Assembly (NCBI RefSeq): GCF_001029505.1
Contig: NZ_LEKH01000019.1
Span: 1-51,476, forward strand
Direction: 5' to 3'
Source of the DNA: Rubrobacter aplysinae
Lineage (GTDB): Bacteria; Actinomycetota; Rubrobacteria; Rubrobacterales; Rubrobacteraceae
DNA: 51,476 nt
In this document: in pieces, positions 10,959 through 18,959 of the stretch
Position numbering within the stretch: the stretch's first letter is position 1
How the letters are laid out: the number at the start of each line of letters is the position of its first letter
Notes under the pieces: generated by a model
What the model was told of the DNA's origin: nothing
Databases searched by the model: none
Seen by the model: the letters and a program-made list of their open reading frames with translations, nothing else
Made by a program: the position numbers and the translations under genes

Positions 10959-11531
10959 ATGCCTGGCGTTACCCCCTCACAGACGGTGGGGCCTTTCTTC
11001 CACGACGCGCTGCTCGCGGAGGACCAGACGCGGCTAGTAGACGAAGAGTATCCCGGGGCGATCCGCCTGCACGGCACGGTCTACGACGGCGCCGGAGAGC
11101 CCGTGCCCGACGCGATGGTCGAGATCTGGCAGGCCGATTCACGGGGTCGGTATCCTCACTCCGACGCCCCTCTCAAAGCGTCTGAGGACTCAGAGAGCTT
11201 TACCGGCTTCGGGCGTTCCGGCACCGACTGGGAGGGCCGGTTCGGGTTCGTTACCGTGAAACCCGGGCGGGTGCCGGGGCCAAAGGGTACGGATCAGGCG
11301 CCGCACGTCCTGATGACGGTCTTCGCCAGAGGCCTCCTGAAAAGGGTGGTGACCAGGATCTACTTCCCGGACGAGGAGGCGTCGAACGCCGCCGACCCGG
11401 TCCTGCTCACGGTACAAGAGGACCTCCGATACACCCTCGTCGCGGAGCCCGGGGCCGGGGGATTGAGGTTCGACGTACGCCTCCAGGATGGACCCGGCGG
11501 CGAGCCCGAGACGGTGTTTTTCAGTGTCTGA
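10959..11531 (+). CDS. pcaG: Protocatechuate 3,4-dioxygenase alpha subunit
   Basis: 190-residue alpha subunit, the usual length. It begins PGVTPSQTVGPFFHDAL, the family N-terminus, and contains VEIWQADSRGRYPH and FVTVKPG. It keeps the intradiol dioxygenase fold, but the His-x-His iron ligands of the beta subunit are replaced (QAPHVLMTVFARG), as expected for the non-metal alpha chain that shapes the substrate pocket. A single base separates it from the pcaH stop, and its 3' end overlaps the proposed start of pcaB. Confidence 0.93.
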   Translation: MPGVTPSQTVGPFFHDALLAEDQTRLVDEEYPGAIRLHGTVYDGAGEPVPDAMVEIWQADSRGRYPHSDAPLKASEDSESFTGFGRSGTDWEGRFGFVTVKPGRVPGPKGTDQAPHVLMTVFARGLLKRVVTRIYFPDEEASNAADPVLLTVQEDLRYTLVAEPGAGGLRFDVRLQDGPGGEPETVFFSV

Positions 11532-12933
11532 TTCTCCCGGGACGGACGGAGCGTCGGGCGGGCTCTTCGGGCCCATCTTCGCGCCCGACGATCCTGATGG
11601 GGTTCAAGGGGAGACCGGAGACGAGGCCTGGCTACAGGCCATGCTCGACGCGGAGGCGGCTCTCGCGGCGGCCCAGGCGGGCGCGGGCCTCATATCCGAC
11701 GCCGACGCGGGGGCGATCCGCTCCCGCTGCAAGGCGGAGCTCTTCGACGCCGGGGAGCTCGGGAGAGAGGGCCGGGCCGCCGGCAACCCCGTGGTCCCGC
11801 TCGTAAAGAGGCTGACCGCCGAGGTGGATAAGGCGTCCGGCACGGCCTCCCGTCAGGTGCACCGGGGGGCGACCAGCCAGGACATCCTGGACACCGCCGC
11901 GATGCTCGTCGCGGCCCGGGCGCTGGCTCAGATCCTCCCAGAGATTGACGGCCTCGCCGCGGAGTGCGCCGCCCTGGCCGAAGATCACCGCGCGACCCTC
12001 ATGGCCGGCCGTACCCTAATGCAGCAGGCGCTCCCGGTCACCTTTGGCCTCAAGGCGGCGGGTTGGCTCGTCGCTTTGATAGAGGCTCGGCGAGGGCTGC
12101 ACCGCGTCCGGCGGGATAGGCTGGCCGTCCAGCTCGGGGGCGCGGCGGGCACGCTCGCCTCCCTCGGGGCGGCGGGACCTGCCGTGCTCTCCGGCTTTGC
12201 CACAGAGCTGGGGCTCGCCGAGCCCGTCGTGCCCTGGCACTCGAACCGGGTCAGGGTCGCGGACCTCGTCGGCGCGCTCGCTGCCTGCGCCGGGGCCGTA
12301 GAGAAGATCTCGGGCGACGTGATCCTGATGTCCCAGACCGAGGTGGGCGAGGTGGCCGAGCCCTCGGGCGGCGGCCGCGGCGGCTCCTCGACCCTGCCGC
12401 ACAAGCGCAACCCCATACTCTCGGTCACCGCCTCGGCGAGTGTGCGCAGGGCCAGGGCCGCCGCCCACACCCTCCAGTCCTCCATGGACCACGAGCACGA
12501 GCGCGCCGCCGGAGCCTGGCACGCCGAGTGGCAGGCGCTCTCCGAGGCGCTCTCCGCGACCGGTGGCTCGGTCGCGACGATGCGCGAGGCGACCGGCGGG
12601 CTTGAGGTCTACCCGGGCCGGATGCGCCGGAACCTCGACGCCACCGGCGGCCTCATAATGGCCGAGAACGTTAGTACCGCACTCACCGGAGAGCTTGGCC
12701 GGCTACAGGCCCATGAGCTGGTGCAGGCAGCTTGCGAGCGCGTGTCCCTGAACGGTACCGGGCTAGAGCAAGAGCTCCTGTCCGAGCCCGAGATAAGCCG
12801 GGCGATCTCCGAGGAAGAGCTGGATTCCGCGCTAGATCCCGGGAGCTATCTCGGCTCCGCGCAGACGTTCGTGGACCGGGCTCTGGCCCTCTACAACGAG
12901 GAGGTTAGAGAGATGAGAGACCAAGATGGCTAA
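11524..12933 (+). CDS. pcaB: 3-carboxy-cis,cis-muconate cycloisomerase
   Basis: Fumarase/aspartase superfamily enzyme lactonising 3-carboxymuconate to 4-carboxymuconolactone. The superfamily signature GGSSTLPHKRNP is at about residues 290-301, and GATSQDILDTA supplies another conserved active-site stretch. Start choice: the frame is open back to an ATG at 11488 inside pcaG. I prefer the GTG at 11524, which overlaps the pcaG stop by 8 bp and gives 469 residues, close to the family norm of about 450. No strong ribosome-binding site is visible for either start, which points to coupling with pcaG. The product feeds PcaC. Confidence 0.9.
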   Translation: MSDSPGTDGASGGLFGPIFAPDDPDGVQGETGDEAWLQAMLDAEAALAAAQAGAGLISDADAGAIRSRCKAELFDAGELGREGRAAGNPVVPLVKRLTAEVDKASGTASRQVHRGATSQDILDTAAMLVAARALAQILPEIDGLAAECAALAEDHRATLMAGRTLMQQALPVTFGLKAAGWLVALIEARRGLHRVRRDRLAVQLGGAAGTLASLGAAGPAVLSGFATELGLAEPVVPWHSNRVRVADLVGALAACAGAVEKISGDVILMSQTEVGEVAEPSGGGRGGSSTLPHKRNPILSVTASASVRRARAAAHTLQSSMDHEHERAAGAWHAEWQALSEALSATGGSVATMREATGGLEVYPGRMRRNLDATGGLIMAENVSTALTGELGRLQAHELVQAACERVSLNGTGLEQELLSEPEISRAISEEELDSALDPGSYLGSAQTFVDRALALYNEEVREMRDQDG

Positions 12934-13732
12934 CCCTGCGAAGCTCTATCACGAGCTCGAAGGCCCTGAGGATGCCCCACTGCTGGTGATGGCAAACTCC
13001 CTGGGCACGGACCTGCGCATGTGGGACGAGCAGGCCCCGGAGCTCCGGCTGCGCTTCAGGCTGCTCCGCTACAATCACCGGGGCCATGAGGGCTCCGAGG
13101 AGCCTCCCGGACCGTACTCCATAGCAGACCTCGGAGAGGACATACTGGCGCTCGTGGATGAGCTCGGCGTGGAGCACTTCTCCTTTGTCGGGCTCTCCAT
13201 CGGCGGCATGGTCGGTATGTGGCTCGCGAGTGAGGTCCCCGAGAGGGTAGAGCGCCTCGCGCTCTGCTGCACCACGGCCCGGATGTCCTCTAAAGAGCCC
13301 TGGGACGAGCGAGCCGCAAACGTGCGGTGGGCCGGCACGGCGTCCATCGCGGCAACCGTCGTGGAGCGCTGGTTTACCCCGGCCTTCCGCGAGGCCGCGC
13401 CGGAGACGGTGCAGCGGGCCGAGGACATGGTCCGGCGCACCCCGGACGAGGGCTACGCGGCCTGCTGCGAGGCGATCCGCGACATGGACCTGAGCGGCCG
13501 CCTCGGCTCTATTACCGCCCCGGCGCTTGTAGTCGCGGGCGAGGAGGATCAGGCCACACCGCCGGATCACGCCGCGCTTATCCGGGACTCCATCCCTGAC
13601 TCCGGGATGACGGTGGTCCAGGACGCGGCCCACCTCGCAAACGTTGAGCGTCCGGAGACCGTAACCTCCCTGCTGCTCGACCATCTCGACCACCTAGATC
13701 ACCCCGATCCCGTTACGAAGGCCTCTCCTTGA
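12926..13732 (+). CDS. pcaD: 3-oxoadipate enol-lactonase
   Basis: 268-residue alpha/beta hydrolase hydrolysing 3-oxoadipate enol-lactone to 3-oxoadipate. The nucleophile is S91 in GLSIGG, the acid is probably the aspartate in VVAGEEDQATPP, and the histidine is in DAAHLANVERP near residue 236. These are the typical PcaD surroundings. The start overlaps the pcaB stop by 8 bp (ATGGCTAA). The C-terminus ends in a short repetitive DHLDHLDHPD tail encoded by a 9-bp tandem repeat at 13676-13702. PcaC is a separate gene here, not fused to PcaD as in some actinobacterial PcaL proteins. Confidence 0.92.
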   Translation: MANPAKLYHELEGPEDAPLLVMANSLGTDLRMWDEQAPELRLRFRLLRYNHRGHEGSEEPPGPYSIADLGEDILALVDELGVEHFSFVGLSIGGMVGMWLASEVPERVERLALCCTTARMSSKEPWDERAANVRWAGTASIAATVVERWFTPAFREAAPETVQRAEDMVRRTPDEGYAACCEAIRDMDLSGRLGSITAPALVVAGEEDQATPPDHAALIRDSIPDSGMTVVQDAAHLANVERPETVTSLLLDHLDHLDHPDPVTKASP

Positions 13733-14100
13733 GCCGGGAAAGCCGCCGCGACGAAGGGATGAGGGTCCGGCGCGAGGTGCTCGGCGACGGGCACGTGGAC
13801 CGGGCTATAGAGCGCACCACCCCCCTGACGGAGGATTTCCAGGACTTCATTACGCGCTACGCGTGGGGTGAGATCTGGACCCGCCCGGGTTTGGACCGGA
13901 AAACCCGGAGCGCCATAACGATGACCGCGCTCATAGCACTCGGCCACCACGACGAGCTCGCGATGCACGTCAGGGCCGCCTTGCGCAACGGGCTCACCCC
14001 GGAGGAGATAAAAGAGGTGATCCTGCAGAGCGCGATCTACTGCGGAGTGCCCGCGGCGAACTCGGCCTTCGCCGTCGCCCAGGGCGTGCTCGAGGAGTAA
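13729..14100 (+). CDS. pcaC: 4-carboxymuconolactone decarboxylase
   Basis: 123-residue all-helical enzyme decarboxylating 4-carboxymuconolactone to 3-oxoadipate enol-lactone. It has the family stretches FQDFITRYAWGEIWTRPGL (about 37-55), MTALIALGHHDELAMHVRAAL and EEIKEVILQSAIYCGVPAAN. The TTG start shares TTGA with the pcaD stop, giving a 4-bp overlap; this start type recurs throughout the window. The length matches stand-alone PcaC proteins. Confidence 0.93.
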   Translation: MSRESRRDEGMRVRREVLGDGHVDRAIERTTPLTEDFQDFITRYAWGEIWTRPGLDRKTRSAITMTALIALGHHDELAMHVRAALRNGLTPEEIKEVILQSAIYCGVPAANSAFAVAQGVLEE

Positions 14101-14180
14101 GCCCGGTAAGTCCGCCGCGTACCAGGAACGGCTTTGTGGGATCATGCCAGATGTACACAACCGTATGGGGAGAAATCCAG

Positions 14181-14483
14181 ATGCACAAGCTGACCGTGCT
14201 CTACCATCATCCGGAGGACCCGGAGGCCTTCGACCAATACTACGAGACCACCCATGTTCCCATAGCCGAGAACATACCGGACGTAAAGCACTTCGAGTCC
14301 GGCCGGCTGCTGGCCACGCCCGACGGTGAGGAGCCCCAGTATCACCGGATCGCGGAACTCTGGTTCGAGAGCGCGGACCAGCTTCAGGAAAGCATGGGCT
14401 CCCCGGAAGGCCTGGCCGCGACCGGCGACATAGCCAACTTCGCCACCAGGGGCGTAACCTCGTTCATCTCGGAGGTGGAATAG
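14181..14483 (+). CDS. EthD family protein at the end of the pca operon
   Basis: 100-residue protein with the EthD pattern: LTVLYHHPEDPEAFDQYYETTHVPIAENIP, a short dimeric alpha-beta barrel with an HxP element. An upstream in-frame ATG exists at 14136, but the ATG at 14181 has GGGGAGAA at good spacing and gives the family-sized product. EthD proteins often accompany catabolic operons without an assigned reaction. Their fold is related to that of muconolactone isomerases, so a ligand-binding or lactone-handling role is possible but speculative. It lies 80 bp after pcaC in the same direction. Confidence 0.8.
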   Translation: MHKLTVLYHHPEDPEAFDQYYETTHVPIAENIPDVKHFESGRLLATPDGEEPQYHRIAELWFESADQLQESMGSPEGLAATGDIANFATRGVTSFISEVE

Positions 14484-14568
14484 CCGCGCTCGCCCCCGCG
14501 AGCCGCAGATGGACCGGGCGCGTGGTGGCGTCTCCGTGTCTGATCGAGGATCGCAGGCGCCGGTACAC

Positions 14569-14619
14569 TCGGGAAGGCTGCTCCCGAACAAGATCAACCG
14601 ATGTAACGGCGTAACGCCG
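14569..14619. other. Two small hairpins downstream of the pca operon
   Basis: TCGGGA (14569-14574) pairs with TCCCGA (14582-14587), and CGGCG (14607-14611) pairs with CGCCG (14615-14619). Neither is followed by a T-run, so they are weak candidates for transcript ends between the plus-strand operon and the minus-strand gene at 14636-14863. Confidence 0.3.
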
Positions 14620-14635
14620 ATGCGCTCTATAAATC

Positions 14636-14863
14636 CTACTCCTCGTCGCGTGGCGCGAGCCGGATATATCTGCGCGCGGCCTCCCTGAGCGCCCGCATGT
14701 CCCGGGCTTCGAAGGCCAGGCGCATCCTACGGATGGCCTCCTGCTCGGCCGGGGTGTCGCCGCCGTGGCTGTCAGGGTCGCGCCGGAGCTCGACGTACTC
14801 GAACGTCCGTTGCAGCCAGGAGACGGCCAGAGACTCGTCCCAGAGGTTCCGGTGGTCTGACAC
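14636..14863 (-). CDS. Small hypothetical protein
   Basis: 75-residue charged protein with no membrane segment or signal peptide. The C-terminal half, AEQEAIRRMRLAFEARDMRALREAARRYIRLAP, is likely two amphipathic helices. The GTG start at 14863 has only a weak AGG upstream. A longer overlapping minus-strand frame exists, but its Arg/Ser-rich composition looks like a shadow. I recognise no family. It ends 152 bp past the EthD stop and is convergent with it. Coding status is likely, not certain. Confidence 0.5.
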   Translation of the reverse strand: MSDHRNLWDESLAVSWLQRTFEYVELRRDPDSHGGDTPAEQEAIRRMRLAFEARDMRALREAARRYIRLAPRDEE

Positions 14864-14919
14864 GAACCTATCATAACCCCATCATATCTGGACCGTGACC
14901 CCGGAACTCAAGGGTAATC

Positions 14920-15996
14920 TTACTCCGTCTCGGGCGTCCCGCTTCTCTCCCGGAAGAAACTCTGCGGGCTGGCGTAGTCGCCCTCTTCGTATAGCCGGGC
15001 GTTCTCTTTTCCGATGTACCTGTAATGCCAGGGCTCCCAGCTGTAGCCGGTGTGCTCCTCGGCCTCCCGCGGATACGAGAGCACGAAGCCATAGGACGCC
15101 GCGTTGTGATGCAGCCACTCCGAGGCCGCCGTCTCCCCGAAGTGCTGTATGAGACGGTAGTTCGTGTCGGAGTTGGAAACGTCTATGACGGTGCCGAGCT
15201 GATGCTCGCTGTGACCCGGCGGGGCGCTGAAGTTCTTTGCCCGCTCACCGTAGATCGCGGTCAGCCTCCCGTAAGAGACCACCTGCGCCTCGTAGGACCT
15301 ATAGGCCGAGGAGACCAGAAGCTCGATACCGTCTTTGCGGGCGGCCCCGATCATCCGCGAGGCGGCACGCGCTGCCGGCTCCCGGAGCTTCATGCTGCCG
15401 CCACCGAGGGTCGGGACGTTGCGCGGGTGCAGTAAGACGAGCTTGTCCGGCTCGTAGCCGGGGGGCAGGCCGTTGTGACGGTCCACGACCACCAGTAGCT
15501 CGTCGGGGCTCCCGGCTGGTGAGGCATCCGCGGCATCCGAGGCATCCGTAGCGTCCGCGACTTTATCTCCCTCGCCGGTCTCTGCCCCCTCCCGGTTAGA
15601 GCCCTGCCTATCCGGGAGAGCCGTTCCGCCGGAGCCGCTATTCCGGGCCCAGTAGGGCTCGTAGACCTCTCGTATCGCCTCCCACTCTGAGGATTGTTCC
15701 GGTACAGTGGCTGGGAGGTCCTTATCCGGACCGCTATCCCGGGATGACTCTATGTTGCCGAGGGAGCTTGGAATCTCTGCGGCGCAGCCCGCTCCCGATA
15801 CTAGCAAGCATCCCGCGAATGCCAGCGTACAGACGGCTCTGACCGGACGCGAGAGTAGACCTCGCCGGGCATTCTCGTCTATGTTAAGCGGGGGTGTGAT
15901 CTCTACTCTCCCTGGGTATACGAGTCGAGCGCCGACTACACTGGATGCCCACACAAAAATACTAACATCGTATTTGGGTGGTGGAAAAACCGGCAC
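14920..15996 (-). CDS. VanY-like D-alanyl-D-alanine carboxypeptidase, probable lipoprotein
   Basis: LAS-family metallopeptidase expected to trim D-Ala from peptidoglycan stem peptides outside the membrane. Zinc and catalytic motifs are GHSEHQLGTVIDV (SxHxxGxxxD) and EPWHYRYIG near the C-terminus; SSAYRSYEAQ is also typical. The N-terminus has a hydrophobic stretch ending VSGAGC, an approximate lipobox, so the mature protein may be lipid-anchored. A low-complexity Asp/Ala segment (DASDAADASPA) encoded by 9-bp repeats at 15521-15556 forms a linker. The start is uncertain: the GTG at 15996 has a weak ribosome-binding site and puts about 50 residues before the lipobox. Confidence 0.8.
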   Translation of the reverse strand: MPVFPPPKYDVSIFVWASSVVGARLVYPGRVEITPPLNIDENARRGLLSRPVRAVCTLAFAGCLLVSGAGCAAEIPSSLGNIESSRDSGPDKDLPATVPEQSSEWEAIREVYEPYWARNSGSGGTALPDRQGSNREGAETGEGDKVADATDASDAADASPAGSPDELLVVVDRHNGLPPGYEPDKLVLLHPRNVPTLGGGSMKLREPAARAASRMIGAARKDGIELLVSSAYRSYEAQVVSYGRLTAIYGERAKNFSAPPGHSEHQLGTVIDVSNSDTNYRLIQHFGETAASEWLHHNAASYGFVLSYPREAEEHTGYSWEPWHYRYIGKENARLYEEGDYASPQSFFRERSGTPETE

Positions 15997-16309
15997 CCTA
16001 CTGAGACCCTACTGAGTGTCTAGCACGGGGCTATGGCTCACCTTGGACCATGTCTACGAGGGTCTCCGGTGCGGCCGGTACGCCACCGGCCTGGACATAC
16101 CCCGGTACGTGATACACGTTTGCCTCGATAAAACTTCCCCCCGAACAGGTCCGGATTTCCTAATATTCTCTTGGCTGCATCAGAACACCCCCGCGTGTTT
16201 CCGCATACAACCGCCGGTTGCCGGGCGGGCTACAGTGCTCTCGACGGACGGTGAAGCGGGAGACCTTCTGGAGATGAGCGGAACACCATGAAGCCCACGA
16301 ACCCCACGA
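15997..16309. other. Divergent intergenic region
   Basis: 313 bp between the minus-strand peptidase and the plus-strand RNA-ligase-like gene. It begins with an 11-bp direct repeat, ACCCTACTGAG twice in a row (15995-16016). A TAATAT around 16160 could be a -10 box. A 10-codon frame (ATG 16288 to TAA 16320) overlaps the next gene's start. No conserved RNA was recognised. Confidence 0.4.
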
Positions 16310-16828
16310 ATGTCCACTAACCCCACGGCCAGCCCCCTGATACTCACGGCGAAGTTCGACGAGGTCTCGCAGGCCCGTCTGGACGGGCTGCGTGAGCGGT
16401 ACTTTCCGCCGGAGCGAAATATGATCCCGGCCCACCTCTCGCTCTTCAATCAGCTACCGGCAGGGATGACGGGCCTCATCCCCGACCTGGAGGAGGCCTG
16501 TGCGCTCCGGGGGAGGGTCGAGGGCCGGTTCGACGGGCTGAAATTCCTCGGAAAAGGGGTTGCCTATACTCTGGACGCCCCCCGGCTGGTCGAGCTCAGG
16601 AAGAAGCTGGCCCGCGAGTGGGAGCCCTGGCTGGCGCCCCAGGACCGCCAGAAGCTCTCGCCGCACGTAACCATCCAGAACAAGGTGGATCCGCAGACCG
16701 CCAGGGACCTCCACGCCCGCCTCACCGCCACCTTCGAGCCCTTCGAGACGGTCATAGAAGGCGTATCGCTCTGGCGGTACCTGGGTGGGCCCTGGGAGCC
16801 CGTGCGGGACCTCTACTTTAGCGGGTAA
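16310..16828 (+). CDS. 2'-5' RNA ligase/cyclic phosphodiesterase family protein
   Basis: 172-residue 2H phosphoesterase superfamily protein. The two HxT/S motifs are AHLSLF (about residues 42-47) and PHVTIQ (about 119-124), in the order and spacing of LigT/ThpR proteins. Such proteins hydrolyse 2',3'-cyclic phosphates or join tRNA halves in vitro; the in vivo substrate is usually unknown. The ATG at 16310 lacks a clear ribosome-binding site and is overlapped by a 10-codon frame that could couple its translation. It stands alone and is convergent with the gene at 16879. Confidence 0.8.
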   Translation: MSTNPTASPLILTAKFDEVSQARLDGLRERYFPPERNMIPAHLSLFNQLPAGMTGLIPDLEEACALRGRVEGRFDGLKFLGKGVAYTLDAPRLVELRKKLAREWEPWLAPQDRQKLSPHVTIQNKVDPQTARDLHARLTATFEPFETVIEGVSLWRYLGGPWEPVRDLYFSG

Positions 16829-16878
16829 CCCGCGGTAGGCCCCTGGACCTGTTTATTCAACCTACGTGATTATGTAGG

Positions 16879-17262
16879 TTATGTAGACCGCTCCTCGCGG
16901 TACTCCTCTATATCCTGGTAGAGCGTATCCGGGAAGGTGAGCTCGTTGTAGACGTTGCAGGAGTCCGGGTCGTCCGGGGTGGGGCAGATCTCGAAGTCTT
17001 GCTCTTTTTGCCACTGCAGGATACGCTCCCGGCGCGGCGGGTTGTATCCTTTGTCCTCGACCTGCTGCACCATCGCGCGGGCTTCGCGCTCGCTCTCGTC
17101 GTCGTCCCGGGCGAGCAGCTTTACCAGCTCCTCGTTGTCCACGAAGTAGCGGGCGACCATCGCGAAGGTCAGCCTGCCGTAATGCCCTATGTCCTCGCCG
17201 TTCTCCAGCGCCTCCAGCATGCGCTCCATCATCGGGCTCTGCCTGAGATCCTCTACCGGCAT
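16879..17262 (-). CDS. Conserved-looking hypothetical protein
   Basis: 127-residue acidic, mostly helical protein. It has MMERMLEALENGEDIGHYGRLTFAMVARYF near the N-terminus and EICPTPDDPDSCNVYNELTFPDTLYQDI near the C-terminus, with only two cysteines and no membrane segment. The ATG has an excellent ribosome-binding site (AAGGAGGAG), better than most genes here, which suggests real and possibly strong expression. I do not recognise the family and propose no function. Confidence 0.75.
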   Translation of the reverse strand: MPVEDLRQSPMMERMLEALENGEDIGHYGRLTFAMVARYFVDNEELVKLLARDDDESEREARAMVQQVEDKGYNPPRRERILQWQKEQDFEICPTPDDPDSCNVYNELTFPDTLYQDIEEYREERST

Positions 17263-17304
17263 AACTCCTCCTTTATCAGCGCCTCTAACGCCTCTGACAT
17301 CTCC

Positions 17305-17322
17305 AAAGCTCCGAAAAGCTTT
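17305..17322. other. Short hairpin between two hypothetical genes
   Basis: AAAGCT (17305-17310) pairs with AGCTTT (17317-17322) around a 6-base loop. It lies in the 174-bp gap between the minus-strand genes at 17437 and 17262. A T-rich run follows some bases later on the plus strand only, so its role is unclear. Confidence 0.25.
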
Positions 17323-17436
17323 GTACTCTGTAACTTTTTGCGAATCTCCCAGAGCCTAACCGTCTCCCGGCAGATGAATGTAAAGGCTGACACGCAATAC
17401 GGCCCGTCCGGGAAGCGCCGCCCCTCTTCTACCCCT

Positions 17437-18015
17437 CTACTCTGCGAGCCTCGCGTCCAGGGACCGGAGGAGCGTCCTGCGGGCCCTGTGGCGGCGCTCG
17501 TACTCGCGCACCCGCTCGACCTCCTCGTCTGAAAGGCCCTTTACCTTGCTCTGTATGTCTCCAACCGAGAGCTCATCGTAATCGGCGAGCGGCGGGGCAA
17601 GCGACTCTTCCCTGGCCTCTTTGGCAGAGCCCGTGTTCTCCACGAACTGCCGGCCTTCTCTGGAGGCTTCGCGCTTACGCTGGTCCGTCCTCTCGGCCTC
17701 TTTGATGCTCATCTTCTCCCAGGCCTCTTTCGGCAGGTAGCGTTTGGTCTCGCCGGTCCAGGAGTCTCGGGCCTCGACCTCGCCGTCCTTTGTCTGCCAC
17801 TCCTCGTTGCTCCACTCGGTGAGGCTGCGCTGCTCCTCGTCCTTGCCGCCCCGGTAACCGCCGCCGTGCTTCTCGTACTCCTGCTTGAGCAGCTGGGCCT
17901 TGCGGGCCGACCACTGGCCCGGCTCGCCGCCCTTGTCGGAGGCTTTGATCTCCTCTTTGAGGCGGTCCCGCAGCTCCGGGTGCGTGTACTTTTCGGAGTA
18001 GCTCTGGCTCGACAT
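17437..18015 (-). CDS. DUF5872-like protein with C-terminal helical domain
   Basis: 192-residue very polar cytoplasmic protein. The N-terminal two thirds carry GGEPGQWSARKAQLLKQEYEKHGGGYRG (about 29-56), a W-rich middle (SLTEWSNEEWQTKDG) and RYLPKEAWEKMSIKE. I associate these with the DUF5872 family from memory. The C-terminal 50 residues (YDELSVGDIQSKVKGLSDEEVERVREYERRHRARRTLL) form a separate helical motif seen at the end of other actinobacterial proteins. The ATG is preceded by GGGAG. Function unknown; the charge suggests nucleic-acid or stress-related roles, which is speculation. Confidence 0.75.
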   Translation of the reverse strand: MSSQSYSEKYTHPELRDRLKEEIKASDKGGEPGQWSARKAQLLKQEYEKHGGGYRGGKDEEQRSLTEWSNEEWQTKDGEVEARDSWTGETKRYLPKEAWEKMSIKEAERTDQRKREASREGRQFVENTGSAKEAREESLAPPLADYDELSVGDIQSKVKGLSDEEVERVREYERRHRARRTLLRSLDARLAE

Positions 18016-18097
18016 TGCTCTCTTCTCCCGTCTCTTCCGCCTTCGTATAGATCGTGTTCAACCTGCGTCCGTCTAAACCATCCCGGTTCCGGCCCTG

Positions 18098-18940
18098 TTA
18101 CACCTCGTGTGCCCCGCCCACGGCGTCTCCTAAAGCCTCCAGCGCCACCGGACCGGCGAGGAAAGCCTCTGCCGGGGCCCCGTAACCCAGGCGGCGGCCT
18201 TCGGAGAGAGAGAACTCCTCCAAATCCCGACCCATCTCCCCAACGCCGCCGAACTGGAACCCGAGCTGGCTTTCGTATGCCCCGCAGGCCCGGAGCTTGT
18301 CCTCCAGCTCATTCCGCATTACGACGCCCGTCTCGGAGACCTCCGGGGGCGTGGGTACCCGCGGCGTCGCCTCCGGGGCGCGCAGGGCGTAGGGAGTGTC
18401 CCGGTAGTAGAGCGTGCGGGGGGCCTGGCTCTGTAGTATCCGTCCCGTTTCAGCCAGAGCGCCCAGAGCCCGGATCACCTGCAAGTGATCCACGTGCCCC
18501 CCGAGACCCTGGGGCGCGAAGACCAGCTCCGGCTCGGTATCCCGTATCAGTGCGGCGAGGCTCTCCCCGGCCGCCAGGTGGGCCTCATCGCCGGGGAGAA
18601 CCCCGGAGAAGAGCTCCTCCGCGCTCTCGTAGCCCCGGTGGGGGGCCTCCGGGTGCGCGAGGTGTACGGGATCCGCCCCGAGCTCCCGGCACGCCGCCGC
18701 ATCCTCGGCGCGTCTGAGCTCCATGTAGTCCACCGTCTCTGGTATCCCCTTGTCCGTCTGGCACGCGAGGGCGAAGCCGCCGGGCTCCGGCACGCTCGCG
18801 GCAAAGACCGTGGCGAGCGTAACGCGCCAGCCGAGCCGGGAGAGCCGGGCCGCCGTGCCGCCGCAGGAGAAGGCCACGTCGTCCAGGTGGGGCGAGACGA
18901 ACAGCGCGGCCGGAGACCTGTTACGCGCGTTGTTATTCAC
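18098..18940 (-). CDS. PIG-L family N-acetylglucosaminyl-type deacetylase
   Basis: 280-residue LmbE-like zinc hydrolase. The motif PHLDDVAFSCGG (about 17-28; His and Asp-Asp ligands) and the second motif GGHVDHLQVIRA near residue 150 are intact. The family removes acetyl groups from N-acetylglucosaminyl conjugates, as MshB does in mycothiol synthesis and BshB in bacillithiol synthesis. It is the last gene of the minus-strand cyclitol/YcaO operon, 19 bp after the glycosyltransferase. The likely role is deacetylating the GT4 product (inference). The GTG start has no clear ribosome-binding site. Confidence 0.85.
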   Translation of the reverse strand: MNNNARNRSPAALFVSPHLDDVAFSCGGTAARLSRLGWRVTLATVFAASVPEPGGFALACQTDKGIPETVDYMELRRAEDAAACRELGADPVHLAHPEAPHRGYESAEELFSGVLPGDEAHLAAGESLAALIRDTEPELVFAPQGLGGHVDHLQVIRALGALAETGRILQSQAPRTLYYRDTPYALRAPEATPRVPTPPEVSETGVVMRNELEDKLRACGAYESQLGFQFGGVGEMGRDLEEFSLSEGRRLGYGAPAEAFLAGPVALEALGDAVGGAHEV

Positions 18941-18959
18941 GCTAGAAGAGATAGAGACG

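Noticed and set aside
16288-16320. 10-codon leader peptide before the RNA-ligase-like gene
   Set aside because: It overlaps the main start, has no attenuator structure or biased codons, and its ribosome-binding site is too far away; kept only as a note on possible coupling.
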